Under the pieces are notes generated by a model. That model worked only from the letters and a program-made list of their open reading frames with translations. It ran no database searches and was not told the origin of the DNA. Of a stretch of 64,000 nt of DNA, positions 8,644 through 17,515 are shown piece after piece; positions within the stretch are counted from its first letter, which is position 1, and each line of letters opens with the position of its first letter. The stretch comes from UKL13-2 sp036394575 (GTDB lineage Bacteria > Pseudomonadota > Gammaproteobacteria > Burkholderiales > Usitatibacteraceae): assembly GCA_036394575.1 (NCBI GenBank), contig DASWEY010000034.1, forward strand, positions 1 to 64,000, given 5' to 3'. Made by a program: the position numbers and the translations under genes.

Positions 8644-10053
8644 CTACAGCACCTTGCCTGGATTCATGATGCCGGCCGGGTCCAGGGCGCGCTTCAGCGC
8701 CCGCATCATGTCCAGCTCGATTTTGGTTTTGTGGTGCGTAATCTCGTCGCGCTTGAGCTGGCCAAGTCCGTGTTCCGCGCTGATTGACCCCCCCGCTTCA
8801 TCCACATGATCGTAGACGATGCGGTTGATGCGATCGGCATTGCTCAGCCCCTTGTTGGGAAGCCCACAGTTGTAGTGCAGATTGCCGTCGCCGACATGAC
8901 CGAAACAGACCAGGGAAATGCCCGGAAAAGCCCGCATCAACGCCGCATCGCATTTTTCGATGAACGCGGGGATGCGGGAAATCGGCACCGAAATATCGTG
9001 CTTGACGTTCTTGCCTTCGAGCCGTTGCGCCTCGGAAATATCCTCGCGCAGTTTCCACAGCGCCCTGGCCTGGGCGGCGCTGGCGGCGATAACCGCATCC
9101 GCGATCAAGTCCCGCTCGAGGGCGCCGCCCAGCTCGGTTTCGAGCATTTCCTGCAAGGGCGCATTGCGCATCGTATCGTTCAACTCGATCAGCACATGCC
9201 AGGCATGACGGTCCGCGAAGGGCTCGGCGGTTCCCGGGAAATGTCTCAGTACCAGATCGAGGCAGACGCGCGACACCAGTTCAAATGCGACCAGGCGATC
9301 GCCGGCAGCATCGCGCAAGGCACCCAGCAATTCGACCGCTGCCTGCGGCGAGGGCAAGGCAACAAACGCGGTAACCGAAGACTGCGGCCGCGGAAACAGT
9401 TTGAGCACTGCGGCGGTGATGATGCCCAGCGTGCCTTCGGCGCCGATAAAGCAGTGCTTCAAGTCATAGCCGGTATTGTCCTTGCGCAATCCTTTCAGAC
9501 CCTGCCAGACATCGCCTGCGGGCGTGACCACTTCCAGGCCCAGCGTCAGGTCGCGGGTGTTGCCATAGCGCAGCACCGCGGTGCCGCCGGCATTGGTGGA
9601 AAGATTGCCGCCGATCGTGCAGGATCCCTCCGCTGCCAGTGACAGGGGAAATAGTCTCCCCGCGGCAGATGCAGCCTCCTGCAAGACCTGCAGAACCACA
9701 CCCGCTTCTGCAGTAATGGTGTTGTTATCGATGTCGATGTGGCGAATGCGGTTCATGCGATTCAGCGACAGCACCAGGGCATTGCCTTGCCGGTCTGGAA
9801 TGCCGCCGCCCACCATGCCGGTGTTGCCTCCTTGCGGCACTATCGGTGTCTGCGTTTGCGCACAAAGTTTCACCACGTTGGCAACTTCCGCCGTATTCGC
9901 CGGCCGCACGACGGCAAGGGCTCGCCCGGTGTAATTGCCGCGCCAATCGGTGAGATAGGGTTGCATGCCATCAGCATCGGTAATGCAGGCGGCCGGACCG
10001 ACGATTGCGGCAAATTGGCCGGCGAGGCCGGGCGTGCTGAAGGTTGCGCTCAC
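8644..10053 (-). CDS. FAD-binding oxidoreductase, D-2-hydroxyacid dehydrogenase (GlcD-like)
   Basis: A 469-residue flavoprotein of the PCMH/vanillyl-alcohol oxidase fold. The FAD-binding half (about 40-215) has VPQGGNTGMVGGGIPD and GGNLSTNAGGTAVLRYGNTRD. The C-terminal FAD-oxidase half has CFGHVGDGNLHYN (metal/substrate histidines) and SISAEHGLGQLKRDEI. These are typical of D-lactate, D-2-hydroxyglutarate and glycolate dehydrogenases; which one cannot be decided here. It ends 3 nt from the convergent SPOR-like gene and lies 9 nt downstream of rfaE2, with which it is probably co-transcribed. Confidence 0.9.
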   Translation of the reverse strand: MSATFSTPGLAGQFAAIVGPAACITDADGMQPYLTDWRGNYTGRALAVVRPANTAEVANVVKLCAQTQTPIVPQGGNTGMVGGGIPDRQGNALVLSLNRMNRIRHIDIDNNTITAEAGVVLQVLQEAASAAGRLFPLSLAAEGSCTIGGNLSTNAGGTAVLRYGNTRDLTLGLEVVTPAGDVWQGLKGLRKDNTGYDLKHCFIGAEGTLGIITAAVLKLFPRPQSSVTAFVALPSPQAAVELLGALRDAAGDRLVAFELVSRVCLDLVLRHFPGTAEPFADRHAWHVLIELNDTMRNAPLQEMLETELGGALERDLIADAVIAASAAQARALWKLREDISEAQRLEGKNVKHDISVPISRIPAFIEKCDAALMRAFPGISLVCFGHVGDGNLHYNCGLPNKGLSNADRINRIVYDHVDEAGGSISAEHGLGQLKRDEITHHKTKIELDMMRALKRALDPAGIMNPGKVL

Positions 10054-10062
10054 GGCGGGTCC

Positions 10063-10572
10063 CTATTCCGCAGGCGGCGCCTGTGCCGCCGGCCCGGCTG
10101 CGCGAATTTTGGCGAGCGTAGCCGTGGTGGACCGCTCGAACTGGAAAGGGATGGCATGTACGCTGCCGCCCCAAGCGCTCACCTCGATGCCGCCGACAAT
10201 TTTGTCGATCGCCCAATCACCGCCCTTGATCAGCACATCGGGACGCGCTGCAAGGATGCGTTCGATGGGCGTGTCTTCCTCGAACCAGGTCACCAGATTG
10301 ACGCATTCCAGCGCGGCGACCACCGCCATGCGGTCTTCCAGCATATTGATCGGTCGATCGTCGCCTTTGCCCAGACGTCGGACCGAGGCATCGGCATTCA
10401 GAGCCACGATCAGCGAGGAGCCCAGCGCGCGCGCTTCGGCAAGGTAGGTGACGTGGCCGCGATGGAGGACGTCGAACACGCCATTGGTGAAGGCAAGTTT
10501 GCGCGGCAGGCTTGCCGCGCGAATCGCGAGTTCGGCGGGAGGACAGAATTTATTTTCGAAGGACGGGCGCAT
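10063..10572 (-). CDS. rfaE2: D-glycero-beta-D-manno-heptose 1-phosphate adenylyltransferase
   Basis: A 169-residue nucleotidyltransferase matching the C-terminal domain of HldE as a stand-alone protein. The cytidylyltransferase-type signature is FTNGVFDVLHRGH (residues about 28-40), whose HxGH binds the nucleotide phosphates, followed by VALNADASVRRLGKG. It makes ADP-heptose from heptose 1-phosphate and ATP for the LPS inner core. GmhA, an earlier enzyme of the same pathway, is encoded 2 kb away at 12.6 kb. The separate RfaE1 kinase is not in the window. Confidence 0.93.
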   Translation of the reverse strand: MRPSFENKFCPPAELAIRAASLPRKLAFTNGVFDVLHRGHVTYLAEARALGSSLIVALNADASVRRLGKGDDRPINMLEDRMAVVAALECVNLVTWFEEDTPIERILAARPDVLIKGGDWAIDKIVGGIEVSAWGGSVHAIPFQFERSTTATLAKIRAAGPAAQAPPAE

Positions 10573-10618
10573 CGCGTAATTTTACGCCATGCGCAGCGCC
10601 GTTTTCGGCAGACGGCAC

Positions 10619-11512
10619 TCAGGCCGCCTGTATCTGCGGTTTGCCGCCTGCCGTCGACAGGCGCGCGATGAGTTCCTTGCGGAAGCGGTTGAGGTCCGTC
10701 GAGGTTTCAAACGAACGATCGAACAGGCTCGACATCTGCTTCAGGATGCCGCCCACCACGCGATTTTCCCAGACCTTGTCGAAATTGATTTGCTTGTCCA
10801 GCCAGCGCTCCAGCCATTCGGGGTCGGGCAGGCGGGATTGCACCGTATCGTTGGGAAACAAACTGGTGTTGACGTGCAGATTGGTGGGATGCAGCGGCTT
10901 GCCGCTCTTGCCGGAACTTGCCATCAGCACACCGATCTTGGCGAAGGCGAGTTGTGCCTCGGTGCCGACTTTCTCGATGGCGCGCTTCATATAGCGAAAA
11001 TAGGCGCCGGCATGACGGGCTTCGTCCTTGGAGATGGTGTCGTAAATCTTCTTGATGACCGGCTCGGTATGCCACTCCGAGGCGCGGCGATACCACTGGG
11101 TCAAACGAATCTCGCCGCAAAAATGCAGCATCAGGGTTTCCAGCGCAGGCGCCGGATCGAAGGGGAAGCGGACTGCGTGCAGCTCTTCCTCTTTGGGCAA
11201 CATATCCGGACGAAAACGCTTCAGATACTCCATCAATACCAGGGAGTGCTTCTGTTCTTCATAGAACCAGATCGACATGAAGGCGGAAAAATCGCTGTCG
11301 TCCTGGTTGTCGCGCAAGAACATTTCGGTGGCGGGCAGGGCCGACCATTCGGTAATGGCATTCATCTTGATGGTGGTCGCCTGCTCGTCGGTCAGCTTGG
11401 CGGGGTCGAAGGTGTCCCAGGGAATATCGTTCGCCATATTCCAGCGGGATTTCTCGAGGTCGCGGAACAGATCGGGGTACAACATCGGTAGCGAAGGTGC
11501 GCTTGAATTCAT
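10619..11512 (-). CDS. Ferritin-like di-iron domain protein
   Basis: A 297-residue mostly helical protein with two ExxH metal motifs, YEEQKHSLVLMEY (about 92-104) and DEARHAGAYFRYM (about 170-182), each in a helix as expected for a four-helix di-iron bundle of the ferritin/acyl-ACP desaturase superfamily. Function is unknown; oxidation chemistry on a lipid or radical metabolism are possibilities only. It is leftward, 46 nt upstream of rfaE2, and may be the first gene of the rfaE2/oxidoreductase unit. Confidence 0.8.
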   Translation of the reverse strand: MNSSAPSLPMLYPDLFRDLEKSRWNMANDIPWDTFDPAKLTDEQATTIKMNAITEWSALPATEMFLRDNQDDSDFSAFMSIWFYEEQKHSLVLMEYLKRFRPDMLPKEEELHAVRFPFDPAPALETLMLHFCGEIRLTQWYRRASEWHTEPVIKKIYDTISKDEARHAGAYFRYMKRAIEKVGTEAQLAFAKIGVLMASSGKSGKPLHPTNLHVNTSLFPNDTVQSRLPDPEWLERWLDKQINFDKVWENRVVGGILKQMSSLFDRSFETSTDLNRFRKELIARLSTAGGKPQIQAA

Positions 11513-11732
11513 GGCCGTCTCGAATCAGTGTGGTTCTGCATGGGAAAATTGTGCACTAAAAACGACTTCCTTGCTGTGCGCCGGCGCCCCTGGTCGGCAG
11601 GCGGCACGTACAAGCTCGCGATAGGATCGACAGTTAAACGCCATTCTTCGCCTTGCAGCCTGTTTTACGCTGCTTTCCCTCGACCGGGAGGCGAATTTAC
11701 GCACCATCAAAACATAGAAAAACGACAATACG

Positions 11733-11964
11733 ATGAAAATCGCTGTCATCGGATCCGGAATTGCAGGGTTTTTCTGTGCATGCCTGCACGCCAAGCATAG
11801 GAGCGTTACCAGACAGCTTACGCTGTTTGAGCAAATGAATACCCTGGCGGGCTAGCAACACCATCGAGGTGACCCTGGGCGGCCTCTCTTATCCGGTCGG
11901 TACCAGCTTTCTGGCGCTGGTAGTCGGCGCCCTGACGTGCCGGCTGAAAAAACGCGCGGGCTGA
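11733..11964 (+). pseudogene. Remnant of a FAD/NAD-dependent amine oxidase-type oxidoreductase
   Basis: The rightward reading starts MKIAVIGSGIAGFF, the dinucleotide-binding GxGxxG motif that opens COG2907-type flavoproteins, and stops at TAG after 41 codons (LFEQMNTLAG). A +1 shift there restores family-like sequence, SNTIEVTLGGLSYPVGTSFL, matching the segment that normally follows the Rossmann motif. After this the reading diverges and ends within 20 codons. A protein of this family is about 430 residues, so roughly 350 residues are lost in addition to the frameshift. The rest of the gap between 11513 and 11985 holds nothing else that I can identify. Confidence 0.75.
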
Positions 11965-11985
11965 ACGCCGATGCCTGCGGCGCCG

Positions 11986-12573
11986 TTATTTTTCCGGCGC
12001 CTTGTCGATGATTTCAAACACCTTGACCACACGCGACACGCCGCTGGTGGTGCGGGCGATATCGGAGGCGGCTTCGCTTTCCTCGCGCGTCACGATCCCC
12101 ATCAAATAGACCACGCTGCTCTCGGTCACCACTTTGACGTGATTGGGGGACACCTTGCCGTTGTTGATCAGGCGCGCCTTCACATTGGTGGTGATGATGG
12201 TGTCGCTGCTGCGCGAGGTCAGCGAGGAATTGCCGCCGATTACGACCTCGTTATGGATGCCGCGCACATTGGGGATCGCGCGAATCGCCTCGCCGATATC
12301 TTTTTTCATGTCTTCTGTCGGCACTTCGCCGGTCAGCAGCACAGTGAGGTTATAGCTGGTCACATTGACGTGGGCATCCTTGTATTTATCTTTATCAATC
12401 AGTCTTGCGCGCGCCTTCCACTCGACATTTTCATCCTCGATATACATCCCGGTGGAGCGGCGGTCGTCCAGCGCCAGCGCGGTGGCGCCCACGCCGACCG
12501 CGGCCAGCGGGAAGCACCCCTGCAGCAGAGGGGCGGAAACGGCAAGCAGGACAGCAGCAAAAAATGCACGCAT
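11986..12573 (-). CDS. dolP: BON-domain outer-membrane lipoprotein DolP (YraP)
   Basis: A 195-residue lipoprotein: a signal peptide with lipobox LLQGC puts Cys at residue 19 of the chosen start. Two BON domains follow (about 45-115 and 120-190; the second ends GVSRVVKVFEI). DolP maintains outer-membrane integrity at the division site and supports BamA and amidase activation in E. coli. I start at the ATG that overlaps the gmhA stop by one base (TAATG); a longer in-frame start inside gmhA would spoil the signal peptide. It closes the lpoA-yraN-gmhA/diaA-dolP block, the same order as in E. coli. Confidence 0.92.
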   Translation of the reverse strand: MRAFFAAVLLAVSAPLLQGCFPLAAVGVGATALALDDRRSTGMYIEDENVEWKARARLIDKDKYKDAHVNVTSYNLTVLLTGEVPTEDMKKDIGEAIRAIPNVRGIHNEVVIGGNSSLTSRSSDTIITTNVKARLINNGKVSPNHVKVVTESSVVYLMGIVTREESEAASDIARTTSGVSRVVKVFEIIDKAPEK

Positions 12574-13163
12574 TATTTTTCCCCGAACATAAGATTGTCG
12601 ATCGAGTCGCAAAGACAGTGCAGCATCAGCAGATGCACTTCCTGGATTCGTGCCGTGACGGGAGACTCGACATTGAGCAGCACATCGTCCTTGCCGATCA
12701 GCTTGCCGATCTTCCCGCCGTCGCGCCCGGTCATGCCAACGACGGTCATGCCTTTTTTGCGGGCGGCTTCGACGGCTGCCACCACGTTTTTTGAATTGCC
12801 GCTGGTCGAAATCCCGAACAGGATGTCGCCCGGTTTGCCGAGCGCGCGCACCTGCTTGGAAAAAATCTCGTCATAGCCATAGTCGTTGCCGACGGCGGTG
12901 AGAATGGAAGTGTCCGTGGTCAGCGCGATCGCCGCCAGTTCCTCGCGCTCGCGCTCGAAGCGGCCGACCAGCTCCGCCGCGAAATGCTGCGAATCCGCCG
13001 CCGAGCCGCCGTTGCCGCAGGAAAGGATCTTGCCGCCATTTTCCAGGCAGGCCACCATGTTGCGTGCCGCGCGCGCGACTTGCGGCGTGAGCGGCTCCAG
13101 CGCGCGCAGTTTGAGGGCTGCGCTGTCGCGAAAGTGCTGGGAGATTTTCTGTTCGATGTCCAT
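12573..13163 (-). CDS. gmhA: SIS-domain phosphoheptose isomerase GmhA (at the diaA position)
   Basis: A 196-residue SIS-fold protein. GmhA converts sedoheptulose 7-phosphate into D-glycero-D-manno-heptose 7-phosphate for LPS. CGNGGSAADSQHFAAEL (about 49-65) and TSGNSKNVV form the sugar-phosphate site. The metal ligands of E. coli GmhA appear conserved: His and Glu in HFAAE, and Gln and His in IQEVHLLMLH. E. coli DiaA, the DnaA-binding paralogue of the same 196-residue length, sits in the identical gene order (yraN-diaA-dolP) but has lost the Glu (HFAAS). This protein may therefore be the catalytic isomerase, DiaA-like, or both. Confidence 0.88.
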   Translation of the reverse strand: MDIEQKISQHFRDSAALKLRALEPLTPQVARAARNMVACLENGGKILSCGNGGSAADSQHFAAELVGRFEREREELAAIALTTDTSILTAVGNDYGYDEIFSKQVRALGKPGDILFGISTSGNSKNVVAAVEAARKKGMTVVGMTGRDGGKIGKLIGKDDVLLNVESPVTARIQEVHLLMLHCLCDSIDNLMFGEK

Positions 13164-13216
13164 GGCCTGATTTTAGTGTCCAAATGGGTGATATGCCAAA
13201 AGCGATGTGCCAAAAA

Positions 13217-13591
13217 CTATGTGCCAAACGCGTCACGTATCCATTCGATGCCGGACGCGTTCAAATCGTTCAATAAAACCGCGTCGAACCGACAAGCCGG
13301 CAACGTGCGCAGGCCGCTCAAATAGTGTTGCGCCGCTGCGATTATGCGCCGTTGCTTGGCGCGACCGATGCTGGCGGCAGCACCACCGAAGCCGCCATTC
13401 TTGCGCATGCGTACTTCAACAAACACCAGGGCCGCACCGTCCTGCATGATCAAATCGATCTCGCCCAGCCGGCAGCGGTAGTTGCGCTCCACGCAAACCA
13501 TATCGCGTGCCCGTAGAAATTTTTCAGCGGCGCGCTCCGCAGCCTCACCGGCATCCTTGCTGCTTTGCCTGCCGATTTTGTCCGCGGGCAT
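13217..13591 (-). CDS. yraN: YraN-family protein (UPF0102)
   Basis: A 124-residue protein of the endonuclease-like YraN family. The PD-(D/E)xK-like core is visible: GEAAERAAEKFL near the N-terminus, then RNYRCRLGEIDLIMQDGAALVFVEVRMR, in which E and D of GEIDLI and E of VFVEV would be the acidic residues. The cellular role is unknown. The ATG start overlaps the upstream lpoA stop by one base (TGATG). Its partners on either side, lpoA and gmhA/diaA, are the same as in E. coli. Confidence 0.9.
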   Translation of the reverse strand: MPADKIGRQSSKDAGEAAERAAEKFLRARDMVCVERNYRCRLGEIDLIMQDGAALVFVEVRMRKNGGFGGAAASIGRAKQRRIIAAAQHYLSGLRTLPACRFDAVLLNDLNASGIEWIRDAFGT

Positions 13592-14826
13592 CAATCGGCC
13601 GGCTTGAAAACAAACGGCATGCCGTCGCGCATTTCCACTGAGGTGAGGGTGCGCACAAACTGCGCGCCGTCGAGCGTGAGCTTGCCGGTAACGCCATCCA
13701 GCGGTGCGATGTCCCTTGCCCGCTCCGTCCTGAGGAGCAGTTGCGTCAGGCGCCAGGCGTCGATGCCCAGTGCATACAGGCGTTCGTAATCCAGCGGCAG
13801 GGTGCTGGAGGGTTTGGCATAGGCCATCACCGCCGGGTGGTCTTTTTCGACGAACCAGGGCATTTCCAGAAAGCGCACACTTTCCAGATCCACGTTTACC
13901 ACCGGCTCCGCGCGCGCATCAAGACTGTGCGAGGTGGCAAACACCGGCATGCCGGTGGGCAGATAAGGCCGCGCACCGCGCGCGGTGCCGGCGTCGGCGG
14001 CGAAGAAGGCGATTTCGGCGTGCGCGCGTTCCATCGCGGGCTGGACGGTGGTGGTGTAGTTGGTGGCGTCGCCGGAGAGCACAATACGTGCCGCGACCTC
14101 GCCGCCCAGTCGCACCCACTCGCGCTCAAATGCTTCCTGGATACGTTTCGCCAGCGGCGTATTGCCGGTCAGAATGGCGACGCGGCGGAAGCCCTGCTGC
14201 GCGGCGGCCAGCGCCTGTTGGCGCGCCTCGGCATCGACGTTGAGCGTGATATAGAAGAAGCGGTCGGGCAGTTCGGTCTCGGCAGGCGCATTGAGGGCAA
14301 GCGTCGGCAGCAAACCGGCCTGTTTGGCCATGGTGGTCGCGCCATCGCGCGTAATGGCGCCAACATAAGCGATCGCACCTTCCTGCGTTGCCTTGCGATA
14401 TTGCGCCGCCAGCGAGACAGTTTCATTATCGGTTGGATAGACGCGAAACGGAATGGCATTTGCACCCTCCGCCTGCGCTCCCGCGGTGAAGCCCTGCTTG
14501 ACGGCATCGGCGGCGGCAACGAGGTCTTTATTGTTCGCCGGAATAATCAGGGCGATATGGGCCTGGCGGATCGGCGGCACGGGTACTGCGTTCGGGTTCA
14601 CTGCACCTTCCGGCTCAAGCTTGCTGACGATCACCGGTTCCGGTGCCGGCGCGACGGGCGGCGCGGTCTTGACGGACTCGGGTGGCGCCGGCCGTGTGAT
14701 AGGCTGCGCGCAGGATGCCAGCAAGGCGACAAGCACGATCCACGCGGGCACCATCAATGCGGCAAGCGGCAGGACCGACGGCCCGGCCAAGCGGCCCATG
14801 AATTGATCCATCTTTTGCGTACGCAT
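13591..14826 (-). CDS. lpoA: Penicillin-binding protein activator, LpoA-like lipoprotein
   Basis: A 411-residue protein with a hydrophobic signal and lipobox LASC (Cys at about residue 39 of this reading), a Pro-rich linker (PAPPESVKTAPPVAPAPEP) and a periplasmic-binding-protein fold (HIALIIPANNKDLVAAADAVKQ onward). This corresponds to the C-terminal LppC domain of LpoA, which activates PBP1A from the outer membrane; the N-terminal TPR domain of E. coli LpoA is absent, so the protein is shorter. An internal ATG five codons in (MDQFMGR) is an alternative start. It is divergent from rsmI with only 22 nt between them, as in E. coli. Confidence 0.85.
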   Translation of the reverse strand: MRTQKMDQFMGRLAGPSVLPLAALMVPAWIVLVALLASCAQPITRPAPPESVKTAPPVAPAPEPVIVSKLEPEGAVNPNAVPVPPIRQAHIALIIPANNKDLVAAADAVKQGFTAGAQAEGANAIPFRVYPTDNETVSLAAQYRKATQEGAIAYVGAITRDGATTMAKQAGLLPTLALNAPAETELPDRFFYITLNVDAEARQQALAAAQQGFRRVAILTGNTPLAKRIQEAFEREWVRLGGEVAARIVLSGDATNYTTTVQPAMERAHAEIAFFAADAGTARGARPYLPTGMPVFATSHSLDARAEPVVNVDLESVRFLEMPWFVEKDHPAVMAYAKPSSTLPLDYERLYALGIDAWRLTQLLLRTERARDIAPLDGVTGKLTLDGAQFVRTLTSVEMRDGMPFVFKPAD

Positions 14827-14848
14827 AAACAGACCTGACTAGAAAATT

Positions 14849-15718
14849 GTGGCTGAAAAAATCAATAACGCATTATATGTGGTCGCTACGCCCATCGGGA
14901 ATCTCGGCGACATCACGCATCGCGCCCTCGACATCCTGCGCGGCGTGAATGTGATCGCCGCCGAGGATACGCGCAACACTAAATCCCTGCTCACGCATTT
15001 CGGCATCGCCGCCAGGCTGATCGCGGTGCATGAACATAACGAGCGCAATGCGGCCGATGGCATCGTCAAATTATTGAGCGAAGGCCAGTCGATTGCCCTG
15101 GTCACGGACGCCGGCACCCCGGCCGTCAGCGACCCTGGCGCGCAAGTCGTCGCCGCAGTGCGCGCCGCCGGTTTTGCGGTGGTCCCGATCCCCGGCGCCA
15201 GCGCCCTGGTGGCGGCGATATCCGCCAGTGGCGAGGGTGAACACGGTTTTTTGTTTCATGGTTTCCTGCCCGTAAAGGCCGGCGACCGCAAACGCGCGCT
15301 TGAACTGCTCAAGCCGCAGCCCTATGCCTTGGTGTTTTATGAATCACCGCACCGCATCGTCGAATCGATCGCCTCGCTCGCTGAAGTTTTCGGCGATACG
15401 CGCGAGCTGACGATCTGCCGCGAGCTCACCAAGAAATTCGAAACCATCGTGCGCCTGCCTTTGCAGGAGGCCGTCGCCTGGCTGCGGGCAGGTGACAACA
15501 ATCAACGCGGCGAGTTCGTGCTGATTTTGTCAAACCCCAGCATTGACGCGGCTTCCGGGCCGGAAATGGCCCAGGAACAAGCGTTGGAGCAGACTTTGCT
15601 TTTGCTGCTGGAAGAGCTGCCGCTGAAGCAGGCGGTGGCGCTGGCGGTGAAATTGACGGGGGAGAAGAAGAACCGGGTGTATGAGATGGCGTTGAAACTG
15701 AAGCCAGCGAGTGCGTGA
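14849..15718 (+). CDS. rsmI: 16S rRNA (cytidine(1402)-2'-O)-methyltransferase
   Basis: A 289-residue tetrapyrrole-methylase-fold enzyme that 2'-O-methylates C1402 of 16S rRNA with SAM. Family marks are LYVVATPIGNLGDITHRALDIL (about 9-30), VIAAEDTRNTKSLLTHFGI, VTDAGTPAVSDPG, and IPGASALVAAISASG. The start is GTG; no ATG is available near it. It is transcribed divergently from the lpoA-yraN-gmhA-dolP block. Confidence 0.96.
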   Translation: MAEKINNALYVVATPIGNLGDITHRALDILRGVNVIAAEDTRNTKSLLTHFGIAARLIAVHEHNERNAADGIVKLLSEGQSIALVTDAGTPAVSDPGAQVVAAVRAAGFAVVPIPGASALVAAISASGEGEHGFLFHGFLPVKAGDRKRALELLKPQPYALVFYESPHRIVESIASLAEVFGDTRELTICRELTKKFETIVRLPLQEAVAWLRAGDNNQRGEFVLILSNPSIDAASGPEMAQEQALEQTLLLLLEELPLKQAVALAVKLTGEKKNRVYEMALKLKPASA

Positions 15719-15741
15719 ATGAAAAGTCGGGGAGCATGGTC

Positions 15742-16089
15742 ATGACGGAATTCGAACAACTCAGGGACCAATTGAGAGTATTTGCCGCCGAACGCGAATG
15801 GGACCAATTTCATTCGCCCAAGAATTTGGCGATGGCGCTGTGCGTCGAGGCGTCCGAGTTATTGGAAAAATTTCAATGGCTGAGCGAAGACCAGAGCCGG
15901 AATTTGCCGCCTGAATTGCTTGCTGCAGCCGGTGAAGAGGCAGCCGATGTGTTGCTGTATTTGATCCGGCTCGGCGACAAATTGGGCATTGATCTGATTG
16001 CGGCAGCCCGGAACAAACTCGAACGCAACGCCCAAAAGTATCCCATCGACAAGGCGCGCGGCAACAGCCGGAAATACACTGAACTCTGA
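15742..16089 (+). CDS. MazG-like nucleotide pyrophosphohydrolase
   Basis: A 115-residue all-alpha NTP pyrophosphatase of the dCTPP1/RS21-C6 type. The magnesium-binding motifs are EASELLEKFQW (about 36-46) and EEAADVLLYL (about 66-75). Such enzymes hydrolyse dCTP or modified nucleotides to monophosphates. The chosen ATG has GGGAG 7 nt upstream; an in-frame GTG overlapping the rsmI stop would add nine residues. It runs into the aminotransferase gene 6 nt downstream. Confidence 0.88.
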   Translation: MTEFEQLRDQLRVFAAEREWDQFHSPKNLAMALCVEASELLEKFQWLSEDQSRNLPPELLAAAGEEAADVLLYLIRLGDKLGIDLIAAARNKLERNAQKYPIDKARGNSRKYTEL

Positions 16090-16095
16090 ACGGTA

Positions 16096-17334
16096 ATGCA
16101 GCCATTCCTGGTTTCGGCGACGCCGGCCACGAACGAAGTCTTCGATATGACAATCGCCGCACCCCAACATCTGCTTCCCTCATCTGGCGCTCACTTCGGC
16201 CATCCCCTGCGTCGCCTCTGGTCCCTCGACCCCGCCGTCCGCTTTCTTAATCACGGCTCCTTCGGCGCCACGCCGCATCATGTGCTCGCCGCGCAATCGC
16301 ATTGGCGCGAGGCGCTGGAGCGCGAGCCGGTGCGCTTCATGGTGGACGAACTGCCGGCGGCGCTGCGCGCGGCGCGCGCGCGCCTGGCGGGTTTTGTCGG
16401 TGCTGCGCCGGCCAATCTGGCTTTTGTGGAGAACGCCACGGCGGGTGCCAATGCGGTGCTGCGTTCGCTTCGCTGGCAGAAGGGCGATCGCATCGTCATC
16501 GCCAACCACGCCTATCCCGCGCTGAAAAATGCGGCGCGTTTTTTTGCCGAAAAGCATGATCTCAAGATGGTCGAGGCGCGTGTACCCTGGCCGCTGCCGC
16601 ATGCGCAGGCGTTGGTCGATGCTTATGCCGAGGCCGTCGAGGGCGGGGCGAGGCTGGCGATCGTCGATCACATTTTTTCGCCGCTGGCGGTGGTGACGCC
16701 CACTGAGGAAGCCGTGCGCCTGTGTCGCGCGCGCGGTGTGCCGGTGCTGGTGGACGGCGCGCATGCGCCGGGCTTGTTGCCGCTTTCATTGGATGCGCTG
16801 GGTGCGATGGGTGCCGATTGGTATGTCGGCAATTGCCACAAATGGCTGTGCGCCCCCAAAGGCTGCGGCTTTATTTTTGCCACCGAGGAAGGACGGCGTG
16901 AGTTGCACCCGGCGGTGATCTCCAATTATTTCGGCGAAGGCTTTGAAAGAGAATTCGCCTGGACCGGCACCGGCGATCCGAGTGCGCGGCTGTCGGTGAG
17001 TGCTGCGCTGGAGTTTATTGAGGCGCTGGGGGTTGAACGTTACCGCGATCATTTGCGCGATCAGGCGCGCGCGGCGGCTGCGCTCATCGCCGATGCCTGG
17101 GGTGTTGCGCCAGGCGCACCGCCGGCAATGTTCGCCAGCATGGTGACCCTGCCGCTGCCGGTGGATGAGCCGGCCACGCCGGCGTCGGCCGCGTACTGGC
17201 GCCTGAAGTTGCTGCGCGAGCACGGTATTGAGGTGCACATCATCGCGATCGACGGCCGATTGTGGGTGCGGATTTCGGCGCAGGTTTATAACGAGTTGTC
17301 GGATTACGCAGCGCTGGCGCGGGTATTTGCCTGA
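16096..17334 (+). CDS. PLP-dependent class V aminotransferase, isopenicillin-N-epimerase-like
   Basis: A 412-residue fold-type I PLP enzyme. The N-terminal substrate region LNHGSFGATPHHVL is typical of isopenicillin N epimerase/CsdA-like proteins. The cofactor region is VDGAHAPGLLPL (Asp and His contacting the pyridine ring), followed by the Schiff-base lysine in GNCHKWLCAPKGCGF. Possible activities include cysteine desulfurase/lyase or racemase; the substrate is not evident. The first ATG is used; another at residue 18 (MTIAAPQ) would remove a tail that looks unstructured. A palindromic repeat begins 50 nt after the stop. Confidence 0.88.
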   Translation: MQPFLVSATPATNEVFDMTIAAPQHLLPSSGAHFGHPLRRLWSLDPAVRFLNHGSFGATPHHVLAAQSHWREALEREPVRFMVDELPAALRAARARLAGFVGAAPANLAFVENATAGANAVLRSLRWQKGDRIVIANHAYPALKNAARFFAEKHDLKMVEARVPWPLPHAQALVDAYAEAVEGGARLAIVDHIFSPLAVVTPTEEAVRLCRARGVPVLVDGAHAPGLLPLSLDALGAMGADWYVGNCHKWLCAPKGCGFIFATEEGRRELHPAVISNYFGEGFEREFAWTGTGDPSARLSVSAALEFIEALGVERYRDHLRDQARAAAALIADAWGVAPGAPPAMFASMVTLPLPVDEPATPASAAYWRLKLLREHGIEVHIIAIDGRLWVRISAQVYNELSDYAALARVFA

Positions 17335-17383
17335 GGAGCCCGGTGTTGGCGCGACGACTCTCCGCTTCGGGTGTTCGCGGATT

Positions 17384-17470
17384 GAAAACGCAGAGCGCCT
17401 ATTGGCGCGGCTTTCCAGCCAAAAATGCCTCAAACACCGCACCAATGCTGGAGTTTAATTTTTTATTTTC
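17384..17470. repeat. Palindromic interspersed repeat, copy 1
   Basis: Left arm AAAACGCAGAGCGCCTATTG, centre GCCAAAAATGCC, right arm CACCAATGCTGGAGTTT. It has one arm of the CGTAGAACGCC type (variant) and one of the CTCCAGCATTGGTG type. It fills the space between the aminotransferase gene and pyrC. Confidence 0.7.
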
Positions 17471-17515
17471 CAGGTGCAGCCGGACGCGAGATGAGCGAAA
17501 GCTATAATCCCGTCT

